Shown here piece after piece: positions 63,379 through 64,000 of a DNA stretch of 64,000 nt (position 1 is the stretch's first letter; each line of letters begins with the position of its first letter). The position numbers and the translations under genes were made by a program. The notes under the pieces are model-generated. The model made no database searches. It saw only the letters and a list, made by a program, of their open reading frames with translations, and was not told the DNA's origin. Source of the DNA: Planktothricoides raciborskii GIHE-MW2 (lineage in GTDB: Bacteria > Cyanobacteriota > Cyanobacteriia > Cyanobacteriales > Laspinemataceae); assembly GCF_040564635.1 (NCBI RefSeq), contig NZ_CP159837.1:2483001-2547000 (forward strand). The letters are read 5' to 3'.

Positions 63379-63555
63379 TCAAGACGGGTTTTCAATGGCC
63401 TGTCTTATCTCGTTGGCTCGCTGAAGAATAGTAGCAGCAGATACAAAAAAGTTAGTTACAAACTCATTGCCAGTGCCATTAAGTAGCTCTACATAGTTTG
63501 TACCTGTATTGTCTGCTGTTAGCTTTTTGATACTCGTTTTGTACTCAACACCCAT
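63379..63555 (-). CDS. 58-residue protein on opposite strand of the element
   Basis: MGVEYKTSIKKLTADNTGTN ... YVELLNGTGNEFVTNFFVSA ... ILQRANEIRQAIENPS. Regular codon use and a possible TGAGG ribosome-binding sequence 12-16 bases before ATG 63555. It faces the surrounding rightward genes. No family recognised; too short for standard calls. Confidence 0.5.
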   Translation of the reverse strand: MGVEYKTSIKKLTADNTGTNYVELLNGTGNEFVTNFFVSAATILQRANEIRQAIENPS

Positions 63556-63638
63556 AAAAAATAGCCTCAGATAATCGTGTACATCTGTGAGGGGACTAAT
63601 CCCCCGATAGACATTCGTATATCTCCATCCTTAACGCT

Positions 63639-64000
63639 ATGACGGATAACCATCAACTTAATTGCCTCCCCGAAGAGGTCACAGAAGGCTTAACGCCTCA
63701 ACAAATAGAGCAGGTAACAATGATTGCTGTTTACAATTATGAGGCTGCCCTTAAATATGCAGAATTGATTAAAACCGAAAAGTATCAAAAAAAGCTTAAG
63801 CGAATAGGGCGCTACGGCATTGACCCTTTGGTTCCTGATAGTTTCGCTAAGGGCGTGTTGCAAAGACTCCAGAATTACACTCCAGATGTCACGCAATGTT
63901 GTTGCTGTGAAGATAAGGTTCCTAAAGGTCAGAAGTTTTGTTCAGTCCAATGTAGTGACGTAACTGACAAAATACTAAGCGGCAAACAAAAGCAGGTGAA
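63639..64000 (+). CDS. Cys-rich protein, 3'-truncated by window edge
   Basis: Open frame from ATG 63639 through the window end (120 codons): MTDNHQLNCLPEEVTEGLTP ... AVYNYEAALKYAELIKTEKY ... VTQCCCCEDKVPKGQKFCSV ... QCSDVTDKILSG. The cluster CCCC-x(10)-C-x(3)-C resembles a zinc-binding knuckle. It continues past the window, so the true length and function are unknown. Likely part of the integrated element. Confidence 0.6.
   Translation, partial: MTDNHQLNCLPEEVTEGLTPQQIEQVTMIAVYNYEAALKYAELIKTEKYQKKLKRIGRYGIDPLVPDSFAKGVLQRLQNYTPDVTQCCCCEDKVPKGQKFCSVQCSDVTDKILSGKQKQV

Noticed and set aside
1-64000. tRNA, rRNA or other structural RNA genes
   Set aside because: No GGTTCGA-type T-loop with acceptor stem or rRNA segment was recognised; a dedicated covariance-model search was not possible.
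1-64000. DGR reverse transcriptase and template repeat within the window
   Set aside because: No RT-type YxDD protein and no second adenine-rich copy of the 3936-4044 stretch were seen; they would have to be elsewhere.

Overview
The window looks like chromosome from a filamentous, Oscillatoriales-type cyanobacterium. It carries carboxysome (ccmO), RuBisCO assembly (raf1) and photosystem II repair (psb27) genes, a geranylgeranyl-reductase-family gene, a cobA-hemD fusion, kinase fusions typical of cyanobacteria, and many copies of the cyanobacterial HIP1 octamer GCGATCGC. Ordinary housekeeping genes alternate with repeat-rich, recombining accessory stretches.

Layout. 0-0.7 kb: 3' part of proC. 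0.7-7.5 kb: accessory block packed with a 15-bp palindrome (AGAAACCCGGTTTCT and its reverse complement), holding a BrnT-type toxin-antitoxin pair, a Ser/Thr kinase fused to a formylglycine-generating-enzyme-like (FGE) domain, a REP-associated tyrosine transposase (RAYT) and an FHA-kinase. 7.5-20.9 kb: stable genes (ccmO, raf1, TPR proteins, an IscA/SufA protein, aldo/keto reductase, psb27, an outer-membrane protein, purU, a DUF4340 protein, a response regulator with GGDEF). 20.9-23.6 kb: graveyard of frameshifted genes. 23.8-27.1 kb: thioredoxin-like protein, pyrH-frr, geranylgeranyl reductase family. 27.1-31.2 kb: second palindrome block with a deleted kinase-FGE copy, a second RAYT and a kinase-GUN4 fusion. 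31.2-37.1 kb: alcohol dehydrogenase, membrane protein, two small paralogous proteins, cobA-hemD. 37.3-41.5 kb: possible conflict/defence operon (small helical protein plus dual-NTPase protein), a methylase relic and a Uma2 protein. 41.7-45.3 kb: MerR regulator, a MerR-type operator, thioredoxin-like protein, permease and a tandem universal stress protein. 45.8-49.3 kb: a tnpB broken by a palindrome, then a type II restriction-modification pair. 49.4-58.9 kb: gcvP, a LamG-lectin protein, several proteins of unknown function, a GAF-domain protein. 59.2-64 kb: start of an integrated element (tyrosine recombinase, XRE repressor, a run of small unknown genes) that continues past the window.

How parts fit together. 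The palindrome arrays, present in both orientations with fixed linkers, surround two intact RAYT genes, which is the arrangement of REP/BIME-RAYT systems. They appear to act as recombination points: the same promoter-plus-kinase block occurs three times, joined to an FGE domain, joined to GUN4, and as a deletion derivative. The C-terminus of the kinase-FGE protein has the pattern of a diversity-generating-retroelement (DGR) variable region, although no reverse transcriptase is visible here. That is the most interesting single signal. Candidates for little-described systems are the DGR-target kinase, the 37.3-40.6 kb two-gene NTPase operon, the family of three small proteins ending in HSVRRGW, and the small-gene cargo beside the integrase.
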